Assembly (NCBI GenBank): GCA_964448005.1
Contig: CAYUUW010000012.1
Span: 1 to 38,697 of the forward strand
From: CAYUUW01 sp964448005
Lineage (GTDB): Bacteria; Patescibacteriota; Gracilibacteria; UM-FILTER-43-11
Direction of reading: 5' to 3'
DNA: 38,697 nt
In this document: piece by piece, positions 7,431-14,881 of the stretch
Position numbering within the stretch: the first letter of the stretch is position 1
How the letters are laid out: each line of letters starts with the position of its first letter
The notes under the pieces: generated by a model
The model's database searches: none
What the model was told of the DNA's origin: nothing
Seen by the model: only the letters and a program-made list of their open reading frames with translations
Made by a program: the position numbers and the translations under genes

Positions 7431-10394
7431 TTATACCCCCATCCCCCTCCACCCTTCCAGCCACTCCTTCACCTTGCCCGGAACCTCGGCCATAGGCATG
7501 GTCTCCAGCGTGAGGCCCTTGGGCAGGGATTGCAGGAACATCTTGCCGTAGTCCTTGCTGAGCACGCGGTTGTCCAGAATCACCATCACGCCGTAATCCT
7601 TGGCCGAGCGAATGAGGCGCCCGAAGCCCTGGCGGAAGCGGAGGATGGCCCGGGGCACCAGGTACTGCATGAAGCCGTTCTGGAACATTTGGCTGCGCAC
7701 AGCCACAATCGGGTCGCTGGGCACATCGAAGGGGAGCTTGTGCATCACCAAAGTGGTGAGCGCCTCCCCTTGCAGGTCAACCCCTTCCCAAAAGCTGTTC
7801 ACCCCCAGCAGCGCCGAGCGCTGCGGGTTGTTCAGGTAGGCCTTGAGCACTTTGCCCCGGCCTCCGCTGATGCGCTGGCCAATCACCTGGATGCCTTCCG
7901 CCGAGGCCTGAGGGGCGATCTGCAGGTACACGTGCTGCAATGCCCCGTGCGAAGTGAAGAGGCCTAGCAGGCCGCCCCGCACCGCGCGCAAAAGGCTCAG
8001 GATGAAGCTCCCCGCCTGCTGCACGCTGGCATGGGCCTGCACCGGAAGCAGGTCGCTGGGCACGATCACATAGGTCTGGGTCTCGAAGTTGAAAGGGCTG
8101 TCCAGCACCAGCTCCTCGAAGTCGTCGCCCAGCCCCAGCATGCGGCGGAAGTACTCGAACGGGGAAGGGCCTTCGCTTTCCTCCATGCCCGGCTGGGTCA
8201 GCCGCACGCCCAAGGTCGCCGACGTGAAGACGATGGACTTCTTGCTGCCATACAGATCGTCCTTCAGCAGATCGCCGGGGAGCAGCGGAGCCACATGCAG
8301 GGTGAGGGCGCCCATCATGTCCGAGGTGATCCAGCGGATCCAGGCGGTAGCGCTTTTTTTTGAGGCTTCCTCCGGAGCGTCCGTTTCCAGCGGCAAAGGA
8401 GCAGGATCGGGCAGCTCCTGGGCGAAGAAGCGCTTGAGGGTCAGCAGCTGCTCGGCCAGCAGCGAGATTTCCTGCCTCAGCTCGTCCAAGAAAGCCTCCC
8501 GCCCCGGAAAGGCGGAGCTTTCCATCCGCTCCAGCCCGGCGGCGAACTCCCGCAGGCTCTTGAGCCACGCTTCGATCTGCCCCTTGAGCTCCCCGAAGGA
8601 ATCGCCCAGGTTCAGCCACTCCTGCATGCCCAGCACCGTCCGGTCGATCAGCAGGTGCTCCACAAAGCCGGACTGCGGCACATTCTGGGCCACGAAGAAG
8701 GCCGTAAGATCGAAGAAGCGCTGGATGGAATCCTGGAGCGGGGAGGAGGCCAGAATCAGCGCCTCGACGGATTGGAACAGCGAGGAGGAAAGGAAAAGCG
8801 AGCCGCCCAGGCGCTGCTGCAGAAGCTGAAGCTGGGTCGCAAGCGTTTTGGCCGGAATGGCCAGGTTCTCCTGCCGGATCTGCGTGCCGAAGGCTTGGGT
8901 GGCCACCTCCTCGAAGTGGTGCGCCTCGTCCACCACCAGGTAGCGGTAATCGGGCAGCAGGCCCCCGCTGGCGTTCAGGTCGGCGCAGAGCAGGGCGTGG
9001 TTCACGATCAGGATGTCCGCGCTTTCGGCGATCTTGCGGGCCTTCTGCAGATCGCACTCGCCGTAGCTTTTGCATTTTTGGGGCTGGCAGTACTTCTGGT
9101 CCGCGCAAAGCTCGAAATCCCAAATCAGGCTCTCTTCGCGCGTCAGGCTCATGTCGCTGAGCTCGCGCCCGCCCTGCAGGGCCCTCCAGACCAGGATTTT
9201 GCTGAGCAGCAGCATCTCGTCGTTGGAGAAGCGGGGGCGCTGGGCGAATTCGGCCAGCCGGCGCAGGCACAGGTAATGGCTGCGGCCCTTCAGCAGGGCC
9301 ACCTTCACGCCCGAATGGCCCGTTTCGTGGCGGTAGAGCGATTGGAGCAGGGGCACATCCTTCTCGTAGAGCTGCTGCTGCAGGTTCACGGTGTTGGTGG
9401 AAAGCACCACTTTGCTCTTGTTGCGGATGGACATCTCGGCGGCGGCGCCCAAATAGGCCAGCGACTTGCCGACTCCCGTGGGGGCTTCGCAGATGAGATG
9501 GTAACCCCCCGCAAAGGCCTCGCTGATGCCTTGGGCCATCTTCATCTGCTGGGGGCGGGGCTCGTAATGCTCCATGGCGCGCGCCATCACCCCTTCGGAG
9601 CCGAAAAGCTCCTGGATGCTCAAGGCCCGCTGAACGCCGTTGGTGATTTGGCTTGGATTCAAATTATTCTGATTGTCGCCCCGAGTGGAATCGAGGGGCC
9701 TATTGGCACCCTCCTCGTCTCCGTCCTCAGCAGAGAATTGGACGACGGAGAGACCCCTCGGCTCCGCCTGCCTGCCAGCAGGCAGGCTCGGAGCGACCAC
9801 AGAAGGCTGCACCCCCTCGAAAAACACCGCGCTGGGCCACTCGGATCGTTGCATCAGCTCCCGCATTTGCTTCAGGTCCGGGGCGGGAAGGCGGGAAAGC
9901 TCCGCCAAGGCCCGCTGCATCAGCGCCAAGCTCGCCTGCACGTCCGCCATGGCGCGGTGGCTGTCCGCGTGGGAGATGCTCAGGTCGTCCGTGATGGACT
10001 CCAGGCTGTAGCTGGGCAGGTCCGGAAAGGCGATCTGGGCCAAAGGAATGGTGTCCAGCTGGCCCAGGATGTCCATCTCGATCCCGTGGGCGGCCAAGAA
10101 ACCGGCATCGAACTGGATGTTGTGGCCGATCAGGTAAGCGCCACGAATCAGCTCCTGGGTCCTCTTCAGCACCTCGGCCTTCTCCTGACCTTCTTTCTGC
10201 AGCATCTCGTTGGTGATGCCCGTGATATGGGTGATCAGGTCGGGCAAGGCCTGCCCGCGCTGGATGAGGGCCTGGTAGCGGGCGACCTCCTTCCCTTGCT
10301 CATAGCGGATCAGCGCCACCTCGATGATGTCTTCTTTTTTCGGATCGATGCCGCTGGTTTCCAGATCGAGGACGACGAAAGGATGGTGGAGCAT
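7431..10394 (-). CDS. dinG: DnaQ-like exonuclease fused to DinG-type helicase
   Basis: A 987-residue fusion as in Gram-positive DinG. Residues 1-165 are a DEDDh 3'-5' exonuclease (FVVLDLETSG with D9/E11; SHADSHRAMADV with H146/D151). Residues 265-980 are a superfamily 2 XPD-like helicase: Walker A EAPTGVGKS (303-311), Walker B VVDEAHH, and four cysteines in CADQKYCQPQKCKSYGEC that could hold an iron-sulphur cluster. The C-terminal motor has LLGVNSFWEGVDLQGEALT and a QGFGRLIRS motif. A variable linker near 195-255 contains SLPAGRQAEPRGL, encoded by a palindromic element. A TAGAAT -10 box lies at 10421-10426 on this strand. Confidence 0.93.
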   Translation of the reverse strand: MLHHPFVVLDLETSGIDPKKEDIIEVALIRYEQGKEVARYQALIQRGQALPDLITHITGITNEMLQKEGQEKAEVLKRTQELIRGAYLIGHNIQFDAGFLAAHGIEMDILGQLDTIPLAQIAFPDLPSYSLESITDDLSISHADSHRAMADVQASLALMQRALAELSRLPAPDLKQMRELMQRSEWPSAVFFEGVQPSVVAPSLPAGRQAEPRGLSVVQFSAEDGDEEGANRPLDSTRGDNQNNLNPSQITNGVQRALSIQELFGSEGVMARAMEHYEPRPQQMKMAQGISEAFAGGYHLICEAPTGVGKSLAYLGAAAEMSIRNKSKVVLSTNTVNLQQQLYEKDVPLLQSLYRHETGHSGVKVALLKGRSHYLCLRRLAEFAQRPRFSNDEMLLLSKILVWRALQGGRELSDMSLTREESLIWDFELCADQKYCQPQKCKSYGECDLQKARKIAESADILIVNHALLCADLNASGGLLPDYRYLVVDEAHHFEEVATQAFGTQIRQENLAIPAKTLATQLQLLQQRLGGSLFLSSSLFQSVEALILASSPLQDSIQRFFDLTAFFVAQNVPQSGFVEHLLIDRTVLGMQEWLNLGDSFGELKGQIEAWLKSLREFAAGLERMESSAFPGREAFLDELRQEISLLAEQLLTLKRFFAQELPDPAPLPLETDAPEEASKKSATAWIRWITSDMMGALTLHVAPLLPGDLLKDDLYGSKKSIVFTSATLGVRLTQPGMEESEGPSPFEYFRRMLGLGDDFEELVLDSPFNFETQTYVIVPSDLLPVQAHASVQQAGSFILSLLRAVRGGLLGLFTSHGALQHVYLQIAPQASAEGIQVIGQRISGGRGKVLKAYLNNPQRSALLGVNSFWEGVDLQGEALTTLVMHKLPFDVPSDPIVAVRSQMFQNGFMQYLVPRAILRFRQGFGRLIRSAKDYGVMVILDNRVLSKDYGKMFLQSLPKGLTLETMPMAEVPGKVKEWLEGWRGMGV
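9757..9797. repeat. palindromic element inside the dinG linker
   Basis: CCTGCCTGC-CA-GCAGGCAGG forms a perfect 9-bp inverted repeat, extended by CTCCG/CGGAG arms. It is in frame in the gene and encodes SLPAGRQA. A related hairpin with the same GGCTC...GAGCGAC flanks lies near 23549. Confidence 0.85.
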
Positions 10395-10476
10395 AGTGGG
10401 GCGTAAAAAGGCTTACGGGCATTCTATCCCAGCCCAAGGCAAAATCCCAGAGGTGGAAACGGTCACCTATTTTTTA

Positions 10477-10505
10477 TTGACAGAATTATTTATTTATAAT
10501 ATAAT
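10477..10505 (+). promoter_or_regulatory. consensus promoter without an obvious gene
   Basis: TTGACA, 17 bp, TATAAT: the closest match to a sigma-70 consensus in the window. The only ORF downstream begins at 10510, almost at the expected start site, with no ribosome-binding site (43 codons, MRYRVARNTALVV...). Confidence 0.8.
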
Positions 10506-10511
10506 AATTAT

Positions 10512-10779
10512 GAGGTACAGGGTGGCGCGGAACACAGCCCTTGTGGTGAACGACAAAATGGTTCCCTCACCCTTTCCTCTCCCCCCCGCATCTACGGATC
10601 CGGGGGTTTTACCTATTTGCCGGACCCTGTTTCCGTGTTAGGCTAAAAAAGCGATCCGCCCTTCTACAGTGCGGCGGATCTGAGATTCTCCTATTTACAC
10701 CAAGTGGCGTTCCAGGCTGGGCCCTCCTGCAAATTGAGCGTGCAGTGGTCTTCGGCGTGAAGGAAGCCACTTAGTTTTT
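10512..10779 (+). ncRNA. candidate non-coding RNA(s) downstream of consensus promoter
   Basis: No convincing gene lies in 10406-10893. From the promoter, a first possible end is a CCCCC...GGGGG hairpin plus TTTT at about 10583-10614, giving an RNA near 100 nt. A second is an AAGTGGC...GCCACTT closing stem followed by TTTTTT near 10700-10778, giving about 265 nt. I could not match it to RNase P, SRP or 6S RNA. A leaderless 43-codon peptide at 10510-10641 is the alternative. Confidence 0.35.
10645..10680 (-). terminator. intrinsic terminator downstream of ldh
   Basis: On the minus strand GATCCGCC...GGCGGATC is followed by GCTTTTTT. It lies about 210 bp after the ldh stop and opposes the candidate RNA. 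Confidence 0.75.
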
Positions 10780-10893
10780 TGCATTTCCTAAACTAAATCC
10801 ACTTATTCCTTTAATCCCAAGCCAATGAGCGAAGCAAGCAAAGCTCCTGTCGCCCCCCCAGAGCAGGCCTTCAAACCGCCTGGCAGGAGGAGT

Positions 10894-11864
10894 CTATAGA
10901 ATCCTGCTCTTTTCCGCCTTGACCGCTACGGCGTCCTTCATCACCTTCTTCAGCAGGGCGGCGGATTTTTTGAGCTTGGCCAGTTCGCCGGCCGAAAGAG
11001 GCATTTTCCAGACCTTCTCCACCCCCCGGCGCCCGATCACCGCCGGCACGCCCAGGCTGATTCCCGTGATGCCGTAGGCTTTTCCGGGCTCGGTGGAAAC
11101 CGGCGTGATGAACTTGCGGTCTTTCAGGACGCATTCCGCCAGCTCGGCGATCACCACGCCGATGCCGTAGTAGGTGGCGCGCTTGCGCTGGATGATCTCG
11201 TAGGCCGCCCGCATGGTCTCCTGCTCGATCGCCCTCATTTCCGCCGCCGAAAGAAAGGCCTTCATCGGCACGCTGGAGACATTGGCGGCGCTCCAGGCCA
11301 CGAATTCGGAGTCCCCGTGCTCGCCCAGCACCACCCCGTGCACATTGTGCAGGTTCACGCCCAGCTTCTGGCTGAGCGCGTAGNNNNNNNNNNTGGGCAG
11401 GCGCATCGTTTGCGCGGCCACATGGGTGAGGATGTCCACTGGATTGGAGACCAGAATCACCACCGTGTCGGAGCGGAGGGGTCCCATTTTTTGGATGATG
11501 TCCTTGAGGATGCGGATGTTCTTGCCCACCAGGTCCAATCGGGTTTCGCCGGGGGCCTGCGGAGCTCCCGCCGTGATGACGATGAGATCGACATTCCCGC
11601 AGTCCTTGAAATCCCCGCCNNNNNNNNNNGCGTGCGGGCGATCAGGTCCATCACCTCGCCCTTCTCCCGCTCCTCGCTGGCATCGATAAGGATGAGTTCA
11701 GCCGCCAGCCCCTTGATCATGGCCGCGTACGCGAAAGACGAGCCCACCATGCCTGTGCCCACCACGGCGATTCGGGTGGCATAGCAGGGAGCGGCCGGAG
11801 GGTTCTTGTCTTTTTTTGGAATCTGAGCAGATGGGGCCGGCTTGGCGGCTTTTGGTTTTGGCAT
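10894..11864 (-). CDS. ldh: L-lactate dehydrogenase, interrupted by two assembly gaps
   Basis: This enzyme interconverts pyruvate and L-lactate with NAD(H), which suits a fermentative lifestyle. The NAD-binding start IAVVGTGMVGSSFAYAAMIKG and ILIDASEE, the substrate loop GAPQAPGETRLDL (glutamine rather than arginine at the discriminating position, favouring lactate over malate), VILVSNPVDILTH, and GEHGDSEF with the catalytic histidine are all present. The N-terminus carries an extra Lys/Pro/Ala-rich stretch of about 25 residues (MPKPKAAKPAPSAQIPKKDK). N runs at 11384-11393 and 11620-11629 remove conserved blocks (around GSGTxLDxARFR and after MDLIART); the second also shifts the apparent frame. 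Treat it as an intact gene with missing sequence. Confidence 0.88.
11384..11393. other. assembly gap (10 N) inside ldh
   Basis: The flanks are ...HVAAQTMRLP and YALSQKLGVNL. The family normally has about 17-18 residues here (the GSGTxLDxARFR block), so the true gap is probably nearer 50 nt than 10. Confidence 0.95.
11620..11629. other. assembly gap (10 N) inside ldh
   Basis: The flanks are ...GEVMDLIART and GGDFKDCGNVDLIVITAG. The N run does not preserve the frame and several residues are missing, so the gap length is nominal. Confidence 0.95.
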
Positions 11865-12013
11865 GGGCTTGTTTTGATTTTTCTTGCTTGAGTGTAGCAA
11901 AACAGAGAGAAAGAAAAAAGCCGGTAGCTTGAGTGATTGACCCAAACAAACTACCGGCGACCGTCCCACCTACCGCGAGCCCAACACCCGAGACCTTCGA
12001 GTGCGGGAGCAGA

Positions 12014-12084
12014 GACCCCTGACAGGATTTGAACCTGCGACCTCTCGCCTTAGCGAGCACTCTAGCCGGCTGAGCTACAGGGGT
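12014..12084 (-). tRNA. tRNA-like gene with shortened anticodon loop
   Basis: The 71-nt minus-strand sequence folds as a type I tRNA: acceptor ACCCCTG/CAGGGGT, D arm GCTC/GAGT with loop AGCCGGCTA, variable region AGGTC, T arm GCAGG-TTCAAAT-CCTGT, discriminator C. The anticodon arm is CTCGC-TAAG-GCGAG, leaving only four loop bases (six if the last pair opens) instead of seven, so the amino acid cannot be assigned; if the single T is U33 the anticodon would be AAG. CCA is not encoded. It has a good minus-strand promoter and is divergent from ssrA. Confidence 0.7.
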
Positions 12085-12107
12085 AGAAACTGGGGGAAGG
12101 GAAACCG

Positions 12108-12137
12108 ATCATAAATCCTAAGCCCGGGCCGAGTCAA
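12108..12137 (-). promoter_or_regulatory. promoter of the tRNA-like gene
   Basis: Minus-strand TTGACT, 18 bp, TATGAT; the tRNA 5' end is 24 bp beyond the -10 box. Confidence 0.65.
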
Positions 12138-12145
12138 GAGAATTC

Positions 12146-12173
12146 TTGCAAAATTCAGATTTTATGCTAGAAT
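12146..12173 (+). promoter_or_regulatory. promoter of ssrA
   Basis: TTGCAA, 16 bp, TAGAAT with an upstream TGC (extended -10). The tmRNA 5' end is about 22 bp downstream. Confidence 0.6.
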
Positions 12174-12194
12174 GGCTGCGATCTTTGATACCGT

Positions 12195-12623
12195 GGGGAT
12201 GTATTTGGCTTCGACAGAAATGGCTCAAGACAGGGAGTGGCCATCCGGGCGTCGCGTTGTCCGTCCGCAATCCTGTCCAACGCAGTTTTAAGTGCAACAC
12301 TTAAACAACCTTATGCACGCATCAAGAAAGCTGTGGCTCGAGCTTCTGCTCCTGCCTTTGGCCGATTGGTGTTAGCATAAAAGGCCGCCTATAGCGCAGC
12401 CTCGTCCCGGTCGGCGATGTCTGCTGACCAGCCGGGGCGTCATTCAGCAGGCTAAGTCCTGATCCTCCCTTCGGAAGGGTCTGGAACGAAAACCAATCCG
12501 GACAAGCGGCTGGGCTTTTTGTCTCTTTTCGATCCAGCCGACGGAAACCCAAAAAAGACTATGATGGTAGAGGCTTCTTGCCTTCATTTCTGGACGCGGG
12601 TTCGACTCCCGCCATCTCCACCA
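12195..12623 (+). ncRNA. ssrA: tmRNA (transfer-messenger RNA)
   Basis: tmRNA rescues stalled ribosomes and tags the nascent protein for degradation. The 5' end GGGGATGT...GGCTTCGACAG and the 3' end GACGCGGGTTCGACTCCCGCCATCTCCACCA-type tRNA half pair as usual (GGGGATG with CATCTCC), and CCA is encoded. The tag frame ends at TAA 12378-12380. From GCA at 12315 it encodes 21 residues beginning ARIKKAV and ending GRLVLA; an in-frame GCA at 12294 would add seven (ATLKQPY). The small hydrophobic C-terminus VLA is of the type recognised by ClpXP-like proteases. At 429 nt it is slightly long. Confidence 0.93.
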
Positions 12624-12701
12624 GCCTTCGTTTGCCGCGAATGAATAAGCGGGAATAAGAAGGCTGCCGTCCGAAGCCTTGGCGTAGGATGGCAAACTTC
12701 G

Positions 12702-12723
12702 GCTGGCACAGCCAGCTCTTTTA
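12702..12723 (+). terminator. intrinsic terminator after ssrA
   Basis: GCTGGC-aca-GCCAGC followed by TCTTTT, about 80 bp after the mature tmRNA 3' end. Confidence 0.7.
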
Positions 12724-12767
12724 GCGAGCCGTATTTATGGCTTTTTTGGGTTAAATGAAAGGCGCCA

Positions 12768-12787
12768 AAAAAGAGCCTTCTGGCTCA
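12768..12787 (-). terminator. minus-strand terminator-like hairpin
   Basis: Read on the minus strand, GAGCC-agaa-GGCTC is followed by TTTTTT. No minus-strand gene ends nearby, so it may shield ssrA from antisense transcription. Confidence 0.55.
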
Positions 12788-12849
12788 GAAGGGATGGATT
12801 AATAATAAAAATTATGTTAAAATATACGGAAGATCATTCAGCTTCAGCC

Positions 12850-13854
12850 ATGTCATATCTCAACTCAACACCAGGTTTGCCCCCGGAAGCAGAGGGTTCG
12901 CCCCCCGCAAAGGACCGTCTGGAATTTAGGTCGTGCACCGAACAGATAGGCCAGCAATTTAGAGAGTTATTTGAACGCCAGTCTTTTATTGATGGTTATT
13001 TGAATAGGCAAACCCAAGCAGAAAGGAATGCGATAGAGAGCATCAGGAGGAAAAATGAAGAAAGGGCGAAAAGGAAGGAGAATGATGTCGTAGGCGAGTT
13101 AGCCTGTAAAATAATCGGCGCCGAGAGCGTAAAAGAAGGCCAAACGAGGGGCAGGCAGTGGGGAGAGGGGCTGAAGAGGGCAAGGGCCCAGCTGGTGTCA
13201 GAAGGTGTACCCGTCGTAATTGGAGATCTCACCTCAACGATCCCCTTTGATCGTTGGCAAGAAAATACACAAGCTGAAGCAAGGGAGGAATCTAAAGAGG
13301 AAATGGACACCGCTACCTCTGGCCTGGAAAATGCCCGAAGACAGCATGAATTGTGGCTCCGTAATACAGCCTCGCAATTTTTGGGCCGGCTGGCTGAGGT
13401 TTCGTTTCAGGAGAGCCTCAATAATTGGGGTGATGCGCCCGCGCTGGATGATTCCATTCAGCATTCTGGACTGATTCACTTTGTGGAATACCGAAGCGAC
13501 AGCGAGAAAGACCGCTTGCATAAAGTTCCCGAGGCATTTTCTCCAGATGGCTTTGCTCAATATACAGGCAGACTGATGGAACTGGTCAATGAACCTCAGT
13601 CCGAATCAGTCAAAGAAGCCCTGCGATTGCGCGGCAATGGAAAGGAGAGGTTATTGATCATGACCCAAGACAATCAATACATAAGTGCATTTAGAGAGGC
13701 TGCTAGTGACCCCTGGAGGATCATTACCCATATCCCCGATATGCAAGACAAGCAATGGGAAAAGACAAAAGCAACCATGAAGGATGCGGAGAAGCAGGCT
13801 AAATATTACAATAAACTAGAAGGCGAGATCACGGAAATGCCGCTGCAAGATTAA
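12850..13854 (+). CDS. orphan Glu/Lys-rich coiled-coil protein
   Basis: A 334-residue soluble hydrophilic protein with strong helical and coiled-coil character (AERNAIESIRRKNEERAKRK, EAREESKEEMDTATSGLENA, KTKATMKDAEKQAKYYNKLE). A central region (LLIMTQDNQYISAFREAASDPWRIITHIPD) looks globular. No signal peptide; no family recognised. The frame is open from ATG 12814, but that ATG lies in a TATGTTAAAATAT box resembling the -10 region just before the pseudokinase operon (14799), so ATG 12850 (MSYLNSTPG) is preferred. It lies between tmRNA and the four-gene operon. Confidence 0.65.
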   Translation: MSYLNSTPGLPPEAEGSPPAKDRLEFRSCTEQIGQQFRELFERQSFIDGYLNRQTQAERNAIESIRRKNEERAKRKENDVVGELACKIIGAESVKEGQTRGRQWGEGLKRARAQLVSEGVPVVIGDLTSTIPFDRWQENTQAEAREESKEEMDTATSGLENARRQHELWLRNTASQFLGRLAEVSFQESLNNWGDAPALDDSIQHSGLIHFVEYRSDSEKDRLHKVPEAFSPDGFAQYTGRLMELVNEPQSESVKEALRLRGNGKERLLIMTQDNQYISAFREAASDPWRIITHIPDMQDKQWEKTKATMKDAEKQAKYYNKLEGEITEMPLQD

Positions 13855-13929
13855 CGGCGATTTTAAAATTGCAGAATTCACAGATCTCTAAAAAATATTC
13901 AACTTGGATCCTGAGGCCCTTTTGCTATA

Positions 13930-13972
13930 TTAAAAGAAAAAGGAAACCCCTGCCATTTTTCGTGACAGGGGT
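13930..13972 (-). terminator. terminator of the minus-strand orphan gene
   Basis: ACCCCTG...CAGGGGT followed on the minus strand by TTTCCTTTTTCTTTTA. The 120 bp between this and the gene stop holds a CTTCACTTTC/GAAAGTGAAG inverted repeat (about 14019-14078), so the transcript has a structured 3' end. Confidence 0.65.
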
Positions 13973-14093
13973 AAGTGGATTCGGGCGCCGCCCTGGAGCA
14001 GCCAGCCGGAACCAGCCTTCACTTTCAGCCGAAGCTGCAAGGCTTTAGGTTGAGCCGTGGCATCGAAAGTGAAGCATTGATCATCCAATCAGG

Positions 14094-14429
14094 CTAATTG
14101 ATCCGCATCTGCCACTGATGCATCCCATTCAGCATTTCCATGCCCCTGTCCCGCTTTTCCACAGAATAGGGCCGCAGCCAGGCAAAAGCCTCCTCCGCTC
14201 CAGTGGTATTGCCAGGGGCGAAGATGGGCAGGAGGGAAAGAAGGATGGCGAGGAAGTGAAGATCTTCATCGCCCCCCAGCACCACCTGCTGCTGATCGCT
14301 GAAGTAGGCAGGATTCAGCGAAATGACGTTTTCCGGAGCGATTTCAGCACAGCTCTCCAGCAGCTTGACCCAGTGAGGATGAGCGATGCGCCCCATTTGT
14401 TCGAGCATGTCTTTGATGTAGGACTCCAT
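14094..14429 (-). CDS. orphan 111-residue protein
   Basis: A small protein (MESYIKDMLEQMGRIAHPHWVKLLE...) with helical termini and a hydrophobic centre (FLAILLSLLPIFAP) too short to call a firm membrane helix. No family recognised. The ATG is preceded by an AGAAGAAAG purine run, and a TAGAAT -10-like box lies at 14486-14491 on this strand. It is transcribed toward 13.9 kb, divergent from the four-gene operon. Confidence 0.6.
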   Translation of the reverse strand: MESYIKDMLEQMGRIAHPHWVKLLESCAEIAPENVISLNPAYFSDQQQVVLGGDEDLHFLAILLSLLPIFAPGNTTGAEEAFAWLRPYSVEKRDRGMEMLNGMHQWQMRIN

Positions 14430-14542
14430 GTATTTGCTTTCTTCTGGTTGAATGATGGCCTGTGCGCTTCTCCAGACCCCCCGGAATTCTACTCAAGCAT
14501 CTGTAGATCTGCTCCAAGGGCCCAGGAGAAATTTTAAAGATC

Positions 14543-14568
14543 AAAAAAAGCGCCTACAAGTGGCGCTC
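14543..14568 (-). terminator. minus-strand terminator-like hairpin in the 14.4-14.9 kb gap
   Basis: On the minus strand GCGCC-acttgta-GGCGC is followed by TTTTTTT. No gene ends here, so it may terminate an unrecognised minus-strand RNA from 14570-14780. The same AGTGGCGC octamer recurs inverted at about 14600-14640. Confidence 0.5.
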
Positions 14569-14776
14569 GGTTTGCAGAGATAAATTTTCACGCAAAGCTA
14601 CGCGCCACTCATAAAGTGATTTTTAGTAGTGGCGCCTTTGAAATTGAATTTCTGGCTCATGCGATGCGCGCTTGGCCGAAGCTTACTATCAATTTTAAAA
14701 AAGGGTCAAATTTTTTGCAAAGAAATAAGAAGGGGGACAAAGCAGCAAAAAGAGCCGATAAAGACAGGATTTTGAA

Positions 14777-14804
14777 TTGACAAAAAAAATAATTTATGTA
14801 TATT
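14777..14804 (+). promoter_or_regulatory. promoter of the pseudokinase-vWA-PurA-SAM operon
   Basis: TTGACA, 16 bp, TATATT. The transcript would begin near 14811 and include a GTTCC-ttagcc-GGAAC hairpin in a leader of about 70 nt. Confidence 0.75.
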
Positions 14805-14881
14805 AAAATATGTGTTCCTTAGCCGGAACCATGTTCATTAACATCATTGGAGAGAGTTACAAACAGAGAAAGGGTCAGAAA

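Noticed and set aside
8655..10406. Long plus-strand ORF of 583 codons opposite dinG
   Set aside because: It is an antisense shadow caused by GC-rich codons; the minus-strand frame has the full exonuclease-helicase motif set.
10510..10641. Small protein gene after the consensus promoter
   Set aside because: The ATG coincides with the expected transcript start, there is no ribosome-binding site, and the peptide has a low-complexity proline run. Leaderless translation cannot be excluded, so it is kept only as an alternative.
13980..14090. SRP or other known small RNA in the structured region after the 111-residue gene
   Set aside because: The conserved SRP apical-loop sequence is not present; the inverted repeat is better treated as a 3' end structure of the minus-strand transcript.
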